Positions 1 through 7,467 of a stretch of DNA of 50,737 nt are shown in pieces. Made by a program: the position numbers and the translations under genes. The stretch is from an uncultured Opitutaceae bacterium (GTDB taxonomy: Bacteria > Verrucomicrobiota > Verrucomicrobiia > Opitutales > Opitutaceae), in NCBI GenBank assembly GCA_937902925.1, contig CALFNN010000061.1:1-50737 (forward strand). Reading direction: 5' to 3'. A model generated the notes under the pieces. That model was not told the origin of the DNA, ran no database searches, and saw only the letters and a list, made by a program, of their open reading frames with translations. Every line of letters starts with the position of its first letter. Within the stretch, counting starts at the first letter, position 1.

Positions 1-356
1 GCTGGGCACCCGGCACAATTCAGCTGCCGCGGCGGTGATGGCGTGCAACAATGTCGTTGCCTTCGTTTCTTCGACCGATGGACCTATTCGTGGCTTCGCT
101 AAAGATTATCAGACCTTGATCTGCTGGCCTGATTTTCGGGCGTCAATGTTCACCCACGACATCGGCTAGTGGCGACGGTGTCGACCGCGAGCGCCTACGC
201 TGCCGGGTGATGGGCAGATAATGCCGACGCCATCTATTGATCGATCGCTTCGTAAAGCAGTTCCTCTCGAGGGGTAGCCCGTGCTCACTCCGCCGGAGAA
301 TCTAGCGGTTCGACGTCACGTCGAAATCAATCAGCTCCGTCCACCCATTCTTAAGA
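1..356. other. Left-edge region without a convincing gene
   Basis: No recognisable gene. One frame on the plus strand is open from base 2 to a TAG at 167-169 (56 codons, beginning LGTRHNSAAAA and ending FTHDIG). It could be the 3' end of a gene that starts outside the window, but nothing in it is recognisable. Bases 170-356 show no coding signal; the repeat block described next begins at 357. Confidence 0.3.
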
Positions 357-442
357 GACATTTGACCTGAGAACTGGACGTTAGACCCGAGAACTGCGTG
401 ACATTAGATTTGAGAACTGGACGTGACATTTGATTTGAGCAA
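357..442 (+). repeat. Cluster of direct repeats, left block
   Basis: Three to four imperfect copies of a unit of about 18-25 bp of the form GACATTTGAyyTGAGAACTG follow one another here: copies start at 357, about 381 (shortened), 400 and 425. The first copy (357-374) is an exact reverse complement of 1155-1172, and a further inverted relative lies at 1222-1242. Multiple short repeats at element ends are known from IS21-type insertion sequences, so this may be one end of a decayed element; no transposase remnant is visible between the blocks. The repeat itself is seen directly, the IS interpretation is inference. Confidence 0.6.
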
Positions 443-488
443 TTCGCCTCAGCTTAACTCGCCTTGTCGGCGAATCTTGGGGTCTCCA

Positions 489-890
489 CTATGCAGCATA
501 TTGCTCGTAACGATGCCCAAGATGCGAGAACGCTCGCCGGTCTCGCGCCACCACCGTCGCGCTAGCGCACTCTGCGCAAGCCATCTGCCAGGCATCGTTC
601 TCGCCAAACCGTCGACCGGATTGGCGCGCGCGACGCTGTAGGACAGCGCATTTTTTGGCTTGGTTGAAGCCAAGGGTTTGCGGGATAAAACGGACGATGA
701 ACTCAAGCCCACGTTTCTCGTCCGCGAACCCTTCGAGGAATTCGGCGATGGAAACGCTGGAGACTAACAGCGGTCTATCGGCCATATTGCGGCTGCGACG
801 CAACCACGCTATCGCTGGGCCGGCCTGGCCTGATTCGATCTCGCGTTCGAGATCGATTAAAAAGGAGGCGTCAAGCAGCGCGGGATGCAC
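489..890 (-). CDS. VapC-like PIN-domain toxin
   Basis: A 133-residue PIN-domain protein, the usual VapC size. PIN toxins are Mg-dependent ribonucleases that cleave tRNA, rRNA or mRNA when their antitoxin is lost. The expected acidic residues are present: D7 in LLDASFLID, E50 in SIAEF, D99 in GENDAWQ and D117 in VVARDRRAF, so the active site appears intact. The start is GTG at 888-890, which overlaps the end of the upstream antitoxin gene by 20 bases, the normal arrangement for co-translated toxin-antitoxin pairs. The pair lies between inverted copies of a short repeat, suggesting it is a mobile passenger. Substrate cannot be predicted. Confidence 0.85.
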   Translation of the reverse strand: MHPALLDASFLIDLEREIESGQAGPAIAWLRRSRNMADRPLLVSSVSIAEFLEGFADEKRGLEFIVRFIPQTLGFNQAKKCAVLQRRARQSGRRFGENDAWQMACAECASATVVARDRRAFSHLGHRYEQYAA

Positions 891-1083
891 GGCGGTGTTT
901 GCGTTCGGCGTTCTGAGCGAGTGCCGCCTCGGCCCAATCGGCGAGTTCGTGCGTCGTCACAATTTTGCCAAGGGAACGAACACGGATCAGCTCGGCGCGC
1001 GAGAGCTTCACGGCCCGAGCCGTGCGGTCGAGTTGCTTCAGTTCCCCAGCGGTGTAGCGGGTAGAAATGGGAAAGTCCTTCAT
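871..1083 (-). CDS. VapB-like antitoxin
   Basis: A 70-residue protein starting at the ATG at 1081-1083 (MKDFPISTRYTAGEL). An open frame extends 23 codons further upstream, but that extension would run through the paired palindromes of the promoter, so the inner start is preferred. The first 35 residues fit a ribbon-helix-helix DNA-binding fold (short strand PISTRY, then two helices), and the C-terminal half is charged and would wrap the toxin. The gene precedes and overlaps the PIN toxin, fitting an antitoxin that also represses the operon. No strong Shine-Dalgarno sequence is seen. The family is inferred from position and fold rather than a clear sequence motif. Confidence 0.65.
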   Translation of the reverse strand: MKDFPISTRYTAGELKQLDRTARAVKLSRAELIRVRSLGKIVTTHELADWAEAALAQNAERKHRRASRAA

Positions 1084-1101
1084 GCGGGAAAACAAAACGG
1101 A

Positions 1102-1132
1102 ACTACGGGCGTAGTCAACTACGCATGTAGTT
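1102..1132 (-). promoter_or_regulatory. Paired palindromes, probable antitoxin operator
   Basis: Two palindromes sit just upstream of the antitoxin ATG: ACTAC-GGGC-GTAGT (1102-1115) and AACTAC-GCAT-GTAGTT (1117-1132). Both have ACTAC/GTAGT arms around a 4-bp spacer and their centres are 16 bp apart. Paired operators of this kind are typical binding sites for antitoxin-toxin complexes. The palindromes are seen directly; their role is inferred. Confidence 0.6.
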
Positions 1133-1154
1133 GAGAATTCAAAAGTCCGCACTC

Positions 1155-1242
1155 GTTCTCAGGTCAAATGTCGTGCGTCAGAATCGTCTTCGTTGATTTT
1201 CAACTCTTTAAGAGTCGGTGTCAGTTCCCAGATTAAATGTCG
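1155..1242 (-). repeat. Inverted copies of the left repeat block
   Basis: 1155-1172 is the exact 18-bp reverse complement of 357-374. A second, diverged copy is at 1222-1242 (GACATTTAATCTGGGAACTG on the minus strand). The second copy supplies the stop codon TAA and the last residues (HDI) of the HEPN-like gene that ends at 1233. The two blocks therefore face each other across the VapBC pair. Confidence 0.6.
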
Positions 1243-1934
1243 TGGGAGACCCACCACGTTCCGGGTGCCGCAAGCTGCTCCGGTCCCACCTCGCCGAAGC
1301 GGGCGACAATCGAACGCAGGACGGTCGCGAGCCACATGACGTCGAAATGAATCAGCCGCTTGATAGCAAACGCGTCGGTGAGGGTGCCGCGGTTCGAGTA
1401 GCTCACGCCCGCCGTCAGCTGGGTCATCGGATTCAAAGTCGCGTCTTCGGTGAGGTGGAATTCGTGCACCAATCCGCAGCGCACGTGTTTGTAAAATAGG
1501 GCGGGATAGGAAAAACCGTGGAGAGCCTGCACCGTCAGGCCGAGTTGCAGCGCAGTGATTTCGCCCTCGGTCATGTCGACCTCTGGCCCAATGAGAATGC
1601 GGGTCGCGTGACCGGGACCGAACATATTCGGCCGCGCGGCCTCCAGTTTGTTCGCGGCCGCCGTTTGACCGGTCTTCCGGAGGTGTTGCACGAGCAGGGG
1701 CACGCTGATTTTCAACGGCGAGAACTGCGGATCGGCAAAGCGCGCCCAAAGTTCGATAAACTTTTTTCGATCGGCCCCCTCGACCGACCAGACGTCGGCC
1801 GAGATTCCGCTCGAAAGCGCTGCCAGGACGATCGCTGCCTCGGTGTAGCCTCCGCCGCAACCGCCCGCATTCAACTCGAGCGCGACCTCGATTTTTTCAG
1901 CACGAACGTCAAATAGGACATGAGGCAAGCGCAC
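1233..1934 (-). CDS. HEPN-like protein of unknown function, possibly 3'-truncated
   Basis: A 233-residue soluble protein with no signal peptide. It has an R-x4-H motif (R152 to H157, in KHVRCGLVHEF), the signature of HEPN RNases and nucleotidyl-transfer antitoxin partners, set in a predicted helical region. The N-terminal half (YTEAAIVLAAL, DRKKFIELWARF) is not recognisable. The start is GTG at 1932-1934 and overlaps the divergent TniQ-like frame by 15 bases. The C-terminus, VSHDI-stop, is encoded by the repeat at 1222-1242, so the original gene may have continued further and been cut by repeat insertion. Not assigned to a named family; HEPN is a motif-level suggestion. Confidence 0.55.
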   Translation of the reverse strand: MRLPHVLFDVRAEKIEVALELNAGGCGGGYTEAAIVLAALSSGISADVWSVEGADRKKFIELWARFADPQFSPLKISVPLLVQHLRKTGQTAAANKLEAARPNMFGPGHATRILIGPEVDMTEGEITALQLGLTVQALHGFSYPALFYKHVRCGLVHEFHLTEDATLNPMTQLTAGVSYSNRGTLTDAFAIKRLIHFDVMWLATVLRSIVARFGEVGPEQLAAPGTWWVSHDI

Positions 1935-2942
1935 TGTGTTTCATCACACGTGCTGTTTGCCCACGTGATTGTCCCCAATGACCCCATCCTTCTAGAAATC
2001 TCAGCGAGTATACTGCTCGGAAATGTTTCGGGCTATTGCTTCCACACAGCCTCCCAGCACATCTGCGGAGTGCTTGAGAAGTTGACTCTTTGCACAGGTC
2101 TCGACCGCCTTACCGGCGTTGCGATTAGACAGGTCTTTAGCAAAAACGTCGGCGTGCGCGGTTCGGCGGGATCGCCAAACGCTTGGTGTGCTCGTTGCTA
2201 TAGTGAACAACCCATACGTTACAATCCACTGATTTGGTCGTTCGTGTGCCTGACGCACTGCCCAATTCATGGGACGCTGTTATCGACCACGTGTCCTACA
2301 TGCGGCGCCCCCCAGAAAGAGCGCTTTGGCCCGACACCGATTGGCTTGTGTTGGCGATGTGGAATCGATCTAGGAGCCACTCTTTCCGCACCGACTACAA
2401 TGTGGTCCGAAGAAGGTAGGTTTTCCGCAGATTGGGTAAGATCGAGTGTCAAGTTTCTCCAAGCCAATCCAGATTTTAATTCAGAGTCAGTTCGGTTGGC
2501 GCTTTTTCATATCCGGCGCAACATGCCGCGCGAGAGGCGTCGTAAGCTCGCAGCGTTCCTGGGAGTTTCCGTGTGTGTCTTGCACCGCTGGTTGCAGCCA
2601 GATGCGAGAATCAAATTCAGTAGCTGTTTGCACATTTGTCGGTGCATGCGAATAAGTCTCGACGATTTATTAAAAGGCGTGGCGGCGTGGCGACTCGTCC
2701 CCGAAGAGCAAATTTATCGCATCATTCGACGATTACGGAAACCGCCGGTGCAATTCGATCGCGACAGACTTAGCCGGGCACTTGATCGCGCCGCGGCTGC
2801 CCGCTCGCCCAAAAGCACCACTCGCATCGCCGCCGAGCACGGTGTATTGCCTCACAACCTACGCAGTGTCAATCGAAAGGCCTACGACAGCATAGCCCAT
2901 CGGGCAAGTCCGCGCCGGAGAGTCTTGGATCTTCGATGGTAA
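1920..2942 (+). CDS. TniQ-like transposition protein
   Basis: A 340-residue protein carrying the zinc-ribbon core of TniQ/TnsD proteins: C90-x2-C93, then a C114-P-I-H117-G step, C125-x2-C128 and C144-x2-C147, followed by a helical C-terminal region with a possible DNA-binding segment near residues 205-225 and another near the end. TniQ proteins direct target choice for Tn7- and Tn5053-like transposons and some CRISPR-associated transposons. No TnsA, TnsB or TnsC partner is visible, and the usual N-terminal TniQ stretch before the zinc fingers is short and poorly matched, so this may be a remnant with a replaced start. Cysteine-rich, AT-richer composition than the housekeeping genes to the right supports foreign origin. 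Confidence 0.7.
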   Translation: MRQAHCVSSHVLFAHVIVPNDPILLEISASILLGNVSGYCFHTASQHICGVLEKLTLCTGLDRLTGVAIRQVFSKNVGVRGSAGSPNAWCARCYSEQPIRYNPLIWSFVCLTHCPIHGTLLSTTCPTCGAPQKERFGPTPIGLCWRCGIDLGATLSAPTTMWSEEGRFSADWVRSSVKFLQANPDFNSESVRLALFHIRRNMPRERRRKLAAFLGVSVCVLHRWLQPDARIKFSSCLHICRCMRISLDDLLKGVAAWRLVPEEQIYRIIRRLRKPPVQFDRDRLSRALDRAAAARSPKSTTRIAAEHGVLPHNLRSVNRKAYDSIAHRASPRRRVLDLRW

Positions 2943-3126
2943 GTGGCCTCGCAACGCGCCGAGCGAACTGCTTTCGTTCGGGTGAATCGAAGGGGCCGTC
3001 GATGACGATCGTCGGTCCAAAGCCCATGAGGCGCGCATCGCCTTCGACCGTGCGCAGAAAATCCGCGAGGTCGGTTGAGGGAACCAACGCGTCAGCGCGG
3101 AATGAGAAATGATAGCTAAAGCCCAT
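2869..3126 (-). pseudogene. N-terminal fragment of a small conserved-looking protein
   Basis: The frame starts at an ATG at 3124-3126 with MGFSYHFSFRADA and continues through a regular alpha/beta-looking sequence (FLRTVEGDARLMGFGPTIV), then runs into the 3' end of the TniQ-like gene on the other strand and stops at 2869. The first 60 residues read like a true protein start and the remainder looks like read-through, so this is probably a gene whose 3' part was removed when the accessory DNA was inserted. I do not recognise a function. It would be a hypothetical protein if intact. Confidence 0.4.
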
Positions 3127-3186
3127 GATCAGGAGAGATGATAAACCCTACTCCGAGTGGGGCGCTCCAATGCTCGGAAGCATAAT

Positions 3187-3231
3187 TTGTCACACCCCGG
3201 CGTGGAAGCAAAAGGCGTCAATCTGTGACAA
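3187..3231. repeat. Short inverted repeat near tRNA-Gly
   Basis: TTGTCACA at 3187-3194 is matched by its reverse complement TGTGACAA at 3224-3231, with 29 bases between. It lies in the 150-bp gap between the truncated gene and tRNA-Gly. TGTCA-type short repeats occur at ends of Tn7/Tn5053-like transposons, and a TniQ gene is nearby, but a promoter operator for the truncated gene is equally possible. Confidence 0.35.
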
Positions 3232-3275
3232 CTTATGGTTCCATTCACACACTAACTCATTGTTTATCTTATATT

Positions 3276-3349
3276 TGGAGCGGGCGGACGGAATCGAACC
3301 GACGATACCGCTTTGGAAGAGCGGAGTTTTACCACTAAACTACGCCCGC
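3276..3349 (-). tRNA. tRNA-Gly (anticodon UCC)
   Basis: The minus strand folds into a standard cloverleaf: acceptor GCGGGCG pairs with CGCCCGC, D-loop with GTTTAGTGGTAAAAC, anticodon arm CCGCT-CTTCCAA-AGCGG with UCC read as glycine, T-arm with GGTTCGATTCC. The discriminator is U, as in bacterial tRNA-Gly, and CCA is encoded at the 3' end (3276-3278). The 3' end faces the accessory DNA at 1-3.1 kb; tRNA 3' ends are common integration sites, although no att duplication was found. Confidence 0.95.
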
Positions 3350-3423
3350 ATTTGGCGTGGGCAGGAAGTTTCCCGCCCGGTCCCCGACCGTCAAGCCCGC
3401 AACCGCGACCGGGAGGGGCGTCG

Positions 3424-4269
3424 CTACCCTTGCGCAGGTGGCACGATGTGCGCCCAGTGCATCCCCATGACCAGCATGGCGACCAGTCCAAAATACAAGA
3501 CGGCCATCGTGCTGCGCTGCTCCGCGGTCACCTCGAAATAGCGCTTTTCCGCATCGGATTTCGCGCGGAAAAGCGACCAGACCCGTGGCAGCGACACGAG
3601 GAGAATCACGATCAGAATCAGCTGAGGTTGCAGGACGATCATCGTCACAAGGACCGCCAGCCCCGCGATCCAAAGCCAGGGTGAAAGCGCCGTCACGATC
3701 CGCCCACCGTCGAGGAAGCCAATCGGGGCAAGATTGAACAAGTTCAGGAGAAATCCCGTGTAGGCGAGAGCCCGGAAGATCGGTTCGCCCGTCAATTGGT
3801 AGATGCCCGCGCAGGCGGCCGCTCCCAGGGCCCCGAGGAGCGGTCCGCCGATCCCGACGCAGGCCTCGATCCAGGCGTTGCGGGGCGCCTCTTTGAGCGC
3901 AATGAATGCGCCCATGAACGGGATGAACACCGGCGCCCCCACCTTGAGCCCGAACCGGCGCGCCACGAGCAAGTGCCCGCATTCGTGGACAAAAATCAGC
4001 ACCACAAAGCCCACCGCAAACCACCAGCCCCAGGCCAGGGCGTAAACCCACACGGACAGAAACATCGTGCCGCCCGTTTTCACGACGGGCAGTCCGAATT
4101 TCAGGACGGGGAGCAGGATGAATTTCAGTTTCGCAAAAAATTTCGCGATCATCACGAGGATGACACCAAAGGGCCCCAGCCTTTTCGTCAGCCGCTGCCA
4201 CGCGGTCGGCTTCGCCGGGGCCGCCGGCGGGTCCGGGTTCGCGGGCGCTTCGGATGGCAATTCGTTCAT
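3424..4269 (-). CDS. Site-2 protease family (M50) membrane metalloprotease
   Basis: A 281-residue polytopic membrane protein. It has the M50 zinc motif HECGH (residues 95-99) inside a membrane segment, and the second motif NLAPIGFLDGG (179-189) whose aspartate completes zinc binding. The family cleaves substrates within the membrane, such as anti-sigma factors. The N-terminus is a proline/alanine-rich cytoplasmic tail of about 25 residues followed by amphipathic and hydrophobic helices. No PDZ domain is present, so it belongs to the short, PDZ-less group. It lies 67 bases downstream of the ECF-like gene on the same strand and may be co-transcribed. Substrate unknown. Confidence 0.85.
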   Translation of the reverse strand: MNELPSEAPANPDPPAAPAKPTAWQRLTKRLGPFGVILVMIAKFFAKLKFILLPVLKFGLPVVKTGGTMFLSVWVYALAWGWWFAVGFVVLIFVHECGHLLVARRFGLKVGAPVFIPFMGAFIALKEAPRNAWIEACVGIGGPLLGALGAAACAGIYQLTGEPIFRALAYTGFLLNLFNLAPIGFLDGGRIVTALSPWLWIAGLAVLVTMIVLQPQLILIVILLVSLPRVWSLFRAKSDAEKRYFEVTAEQRSTMAVLYFGLVAMLVMGMHWAHIVPPAQG

Positions 4270-4336
4270 GGACGATTCCGGCCGGAAAAAACCTGTGGCA
4301 CGAGATGCCTGACGACAGCCTCGGGACGGGAAAGGA

Positions 4337-4870
4337 TCATCGCTCTCCGCCCGGCGACTTCGGATAAAACCAGACGAGGGCGGCGTTGATCGCCGCCAAT
4401 GCCGCCAAGCCCGCGAGCGCGCTGACCAGCGAGCGCGCGAGATCCATGGCCGGCGCCGTGGGAGCGAGGAGCACCATCGTCACCATTTTCGCGCCCACGT
4501 AGCCCAGCGGCGCGATCAAGGCGAACCGCCCCAACCGGCGCACGGCCCAGGCCGTCACGAGGGCAAAGATCGCGAGTTCCACGGCCATCTCTCCATGAAA
4601 TCTCCAAGCCGGGAGCCCCGTCACGAGGAGATTGATCGCCGGGGAAAACAAACCCACCAAGAGCCCGATCCTCGCGCCGTAAAAATAAGCCGCGACAAAC
4701 GTCGCCCAGAACATGGGCAGGAGATAGACCCCGAGCGGCCGTTCGCCCGACCACGGCACCAAGTGCACGACGAACGGCACCAGCCATGCGACCCCCAAAA
4801 GCACCGTCGTCTCGCGCAAGCCCGCCTTCTTGAATAGAGGTTCGGCGGCGACCATCTCGGCTGGGTTCAT
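4337..4870 (-). CDS. ECF transporter S component-like membrane protein
   Basis: A 177-residue hydrophobic protein with five to six predicted membrane segments, starting at the ATG at 4868-4870 (MNPAEMVAAEPLF); a longer open frame upstream overlaps rsmE on the other strand and is not used. The segment YLLPMFWATFVAAY...GLLVGLFSPAINLLVTG followed by a second helical pair with MAVELA is the pattern of energy-coupling-factor S components, which bind a vitamin or metal in the membrane and dock onto a shared T/A module. No EcfA or EcfT gene is near, so it would use a module encoded elsewhere. Substrate cannot be told from sequence; the family assignment is by pattern only. Confidence 0.55.
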   Translation of the reverse strand: MNPAEMVAAEPLFKKAGLRETTVLLGVAWLVPFVVHLVPWSGERPLGVYLLPMFWATFVAAYFYGARIGLLVGLFSPAINLLVTGLPAWRFHGEMAVELAIFALVTAWAVRRLGRFALIAPLGYVGAKMVTMVLLAPTAPAMDLARSLVSALAGLAALAAINAALVWFYPKSPGGER

Positions 4871-4933
4871 GACAGCGCCGAAATTACGACGCGACACCTC
4901 CCGCGCAATCCGCAATGTGCTCAAGCTTCCCTC

Positions 4934-5650
4934 TTGAACCTCGTCCTGTTCGAACCCGCCGAGACGGCGGCGCCCCTGCCGCGCCACGACCCTCGCGCGC
5001 GCCACCTCCTCGAGGTGCTGCGCCGCGGGGTCGGCGACACGTTTGACGCCGGCTTGGTCGACGGCCCGCGGGGCAAGGGGACGATCGCCGCCCTCGCGAC
5101 CGGGTTCCTCACCCTTACTTTTTCCTGGGACGCGGCTCCTCCGCCCCCGCCCGACCCGATCGCGATCATCGTCGGCCTGCCGCGTCCGCAAACCGCCCGC
5201 GATCTCCTCCGCGACTGCACCACCCTCGGGGTCGCCTCCCTGGACTTTATCGTGACCGACAAGGGCGACCCCAACTACGCCACGAGTTCGCTTTGGAAGT
5301 CCGGCGAGTGGCGCCGCCACTTGGTCGCCGGAGCGCAGCAGGCCTTCGCCACTCGTCTGCCGACGGTGGCCCACGGCCGCACTCTCGAGGAAACGCTCGC
5401 CAAGATTTCCGGCGCCGCCTCCCGCCTCGCCCTCGACAACTACGAGTCGCCCCAATCGCTCGCCGCCGTCGCCCTTTCCCCGCCGGTTGCCCTCGCCCTC
5501 GGCCCCGAACGCGGCTGGTCGGAGGGCGAGCGCAAACTTCTCCGCCTGCGCGGATTCTCCCTCGTGCACCTGGGAAAACGCGTCCTGCGAACCGAGACCG
5601 CGGCGATCGCCGCCCTCACCCTTGTCCGCAGCAGGCTGGGCTTGATGTGA
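4934..5650 (+). CDS. rsmE: 16S rRNA (uracil1498-N3)-methyltransferase RsmE
   Basis: A 238-residue SPOUT methyltransferase that methylates U1498 in helix 44 of 16S rRNA. The C-terminal SPOUT knot is clear: ALGPERGWSEGE (the GPEGG-type SAM loop) followed by LGKRVLRTETAAIAAL, the most conserved RsmE signature. The N-terminal PUA-like part contains RHLLEVLRRGVGD. The start is TTG at 4934-4936, since no ATG or GTG is available in frame; this gives the normal family length. It is divergent from the ECF-like gene and converges on rsmD, another 16S methyltransferase gene. Confidence 0.93.
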   Translation: MNLVLFEPAETAAPLPRHDPRARHLLEVLRRGVGDTFDAGLVDGPRGKGTIAALATGFLTLTFSWDAAPPPPPDPIAIIVGLPRPQTARDLLRDCTTLGVASLDFIVTDKGDPNYATSSLWKSGEWRRHLVAGAQQAFATRLPTVAHGRTLEETLAKISGAASRLALDNYESPQSLAAVALSPPVALALGPERGWSEGERKLLRLRGFSLVHLGKRVLRTETAAIAALTLVRSRLGLM

Positions 5651-5671
5651 AATCCGCCCGGGTCGGACGTG

Positions 5672-6235
5672 TCAGCCCCGCCGGAAAAACGCCACGGTCG
5701 GCTGCCTCGCTCCCTTGCCGAGTCGCTTCACGAGCGTCCACCCCGCGGGAAGGAGGTCGAGTTCGCCCGGCAGTTCGAAGACCACCAGGGCCTCGGGCCG
5801 CAGCGCCAGCCCCTCGGCCAGCCGCGCGAAAAGTCCCGGCGCAACCTCGGCGATGATTTTATAGGGCGGGTCGATAAAGACCAAGTCCGGCACTTCGCCT
5901 CCGCCAAAGGGTGCGGTGCGCGCGTCGGCCTGCAGCACCGTGAGACCCTGCGGCTCGCGGCCGAGACTCTTGCAGACCGCCGCAAGATTCACCCGCACGC
6001 AGGCCGCCGCCTTGGCGTTCTGCTCCACAAACACCCCGCCCGCGGCACCGCGGCTCAAGGCCTCGAGTCCATAGGCACCACTGCCCGCGAAGAGATCCAG
6101 AAAGTGCGCCCCGGACACCCTTGCTCCAAGACTCGAAAAAACCGCCTGCCGCATTCCATCGGTCGCCGGCCGGACGGCGTCGCCCTTCGGCGCCACGAGC
6201 GGAATCCCGCGGGCCCCACCGCCGCTTATGCGCAT
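5672..6235 (-). CDS. rsmD: 16S rRNA (guanine966-N2)-methyltransferase RsmD
   Basis: A 187-residue Rossmann-fold methyltransferase that modifies G966 of 16S rRNA. The N-terminus MRISGGGARGIPL and RPATDGMRQAVFSSL are typical RsmD, followed by SAM motif I LDLFAGSGAYGLEALSRGA and the catalytic FIDPPYK (D/N-PPY motif). Length matches the family. It converges on rsmE with 21 bases between stops and is divergent from the hydrolase gene that starts at 6302. Confidence 0.93.
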   Translation of the reverse strand: MRISGGGARGIPLVAPKGDAVRPATDGMRQAVFSSLGARVSGAHFLDLFAGSGAYGLEALSRGAAGGVFVEQNAKAAACVRVNLAAVCKSLGREPQGLTVLQADARTAPFGGGEVPDLVFIDPPYKIIAEVAPGLFARLAEGLALRPEALVVFELPGELDLLPAGWTLVKRLGKGARQPTVAFFRRG

Positions 6236-6301
6236 GACGGGGCCTCCTCACCGGTAATTTGCCTTGCCCCTGAAAAGGGATTCATAACGACCACGCCTGT
6301 G

Positions 6302-7258
6302 ATGACACCCCCGCTCTCCGACCACTTCAACGGGAAAACCTTTTTTCAGCCGGGCGGGGACCCAAACGGGCGCTTCAAAGACTTTCTCCGCTGGCAGTTT
6401 TCGCGCCGCGCCGCGCCGTGGCCCGATCGCGTGACGCTCCGGGCCCAAGCACCCCCGCCGAAACCACGGGGCGACGAGATCGTCGCCACATGGGTCGGGC
6501 ACGCGACCTTTCTTTTCCAGACCGCTCGGGGCAATTTCCTGACCGATCCGGTTTTCTCGGACCGGGTGAGTCCGGTGCGCTGGGCGGGCCCGCGCCGCGT
6601 GCACCCGCCGGGGCTGCTTTTCGAATCGCTGCCGCGGATCGACGCCGTCCTTTTGAGCCACGACCACTACGATCACTGCGACCTGACGACCCTGCGGCGG
6701 CTCGCCGCGACGCACGATCCCGAGTTTCTCGCGCCCTGGCGCCACCGCGACCTCCTCGCGGCCGCGGGCGCACGCAAGATTGTCGAACTCGACTGGTGGC
6801 AAACGCACGCCCTCGGCGGCGGAATTGCCGCCACCCTTGCGCCGACGAGGCACTGGACGAACCGCTTCGGGACACCGCGCAACCACCGGCTCTGGGGTGG
6901 ATTTTTTCTCGATTGTGGCGCGCGCCGTGTCTGGTTCGCCGGCGACTCGGGCTACGACAGAGACCTTTTCAAGGCGATTCGGGAGCGCTGCGGTGCGCCC
7001 GATCTCGCGTGCATTCCCATCGGCGCCTACGAGCCGCGTTGGTTCATGGCCCCGATGCACATGAACCCCGCCGAAGCCGTCCAGGCCCATCTCGACCTCG
7101 GCTCGCCGTGCAGCCTGGCAATGCACTGGGGCACCTTTCAACTGACCGACGAAGCGCGCGACGACCCGCCCAAGGCGCTCGCCGCTGCCCGGGCCGCCGC
7201 CGGCGTCGAACCGGGGGCTTTCCCCATCTTGAGTCCGGGAGAAAGTGTTGTCCGCTAG
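6302..7258 (+). CDS. Metallo-beta-lactamase-fold hydrolase (NAPE-PLD/UlaG-like)
   Basis: A 318-residue protein with the metal-binding motif H120-D-H122-Y-D124-H125 (LLSHDHYDHCD), an upstream GHATFLFQ strand and downstream APTRHW, FAGDSGYD and AMHWGTF motifs that supply the remaining metal ligands. This set is typical of the N-acyl-phosphatidylethanolamine phospholipase D-like and L-ascorbate-6-phosphate lactonase-like branch of the superfamily. The start is the ATG at 6302; an in-frame open stretch upstream overlaps rsmD and has a different composition. No signal peptide. The physiological substrate is not predictable. Confidence 0.85.
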   Translation: MTPPLSDHFNGKTFFQPGGDPNGRFKDFLRWQFSRRAAPWPDRVTLRAQAPPPKPRGDEIVATWVGHATFLFQTARGNFLTDPVFSDRVSPVRWAGPRRVHPPGLLFESLPRIDAVLLSHDHYDHCDLTTLRRLAATHDPEFLAPWRHRDLLAAAGARKIVELDWWQTHALGGGIAATLAPTRHWTNRFGTPRNHRLWGGFFLDCGARRVWFAGDSGYDRDLFKAIRERCGAPDLACIPIGAYEPRWFMAPMHMNPAEAVQAHLDLGSPCSLAMHWGTFQLTDEARDDPPKALAAARAAAGVEPGAFPILSPGESVVR

Positions 7259-7467
7259 GCGGCGCATCCTCTGCGGCACACCAGTCGTAGGTTTGGGTCG
7301 GAACAGAACCGTCAAATGGGGTTCCACATTAACCACATAGAATTTGCACCGCGCCGCCAACCTGCCACGTTCTGGCCCCTGAATCTCACGAACCGCCTTG
7401 GAGATCGCCGACTTCGCTCCATCGCCCGCGGGACGCGCCGTCGCGTCCGAATTTGCGAACTGCTACC

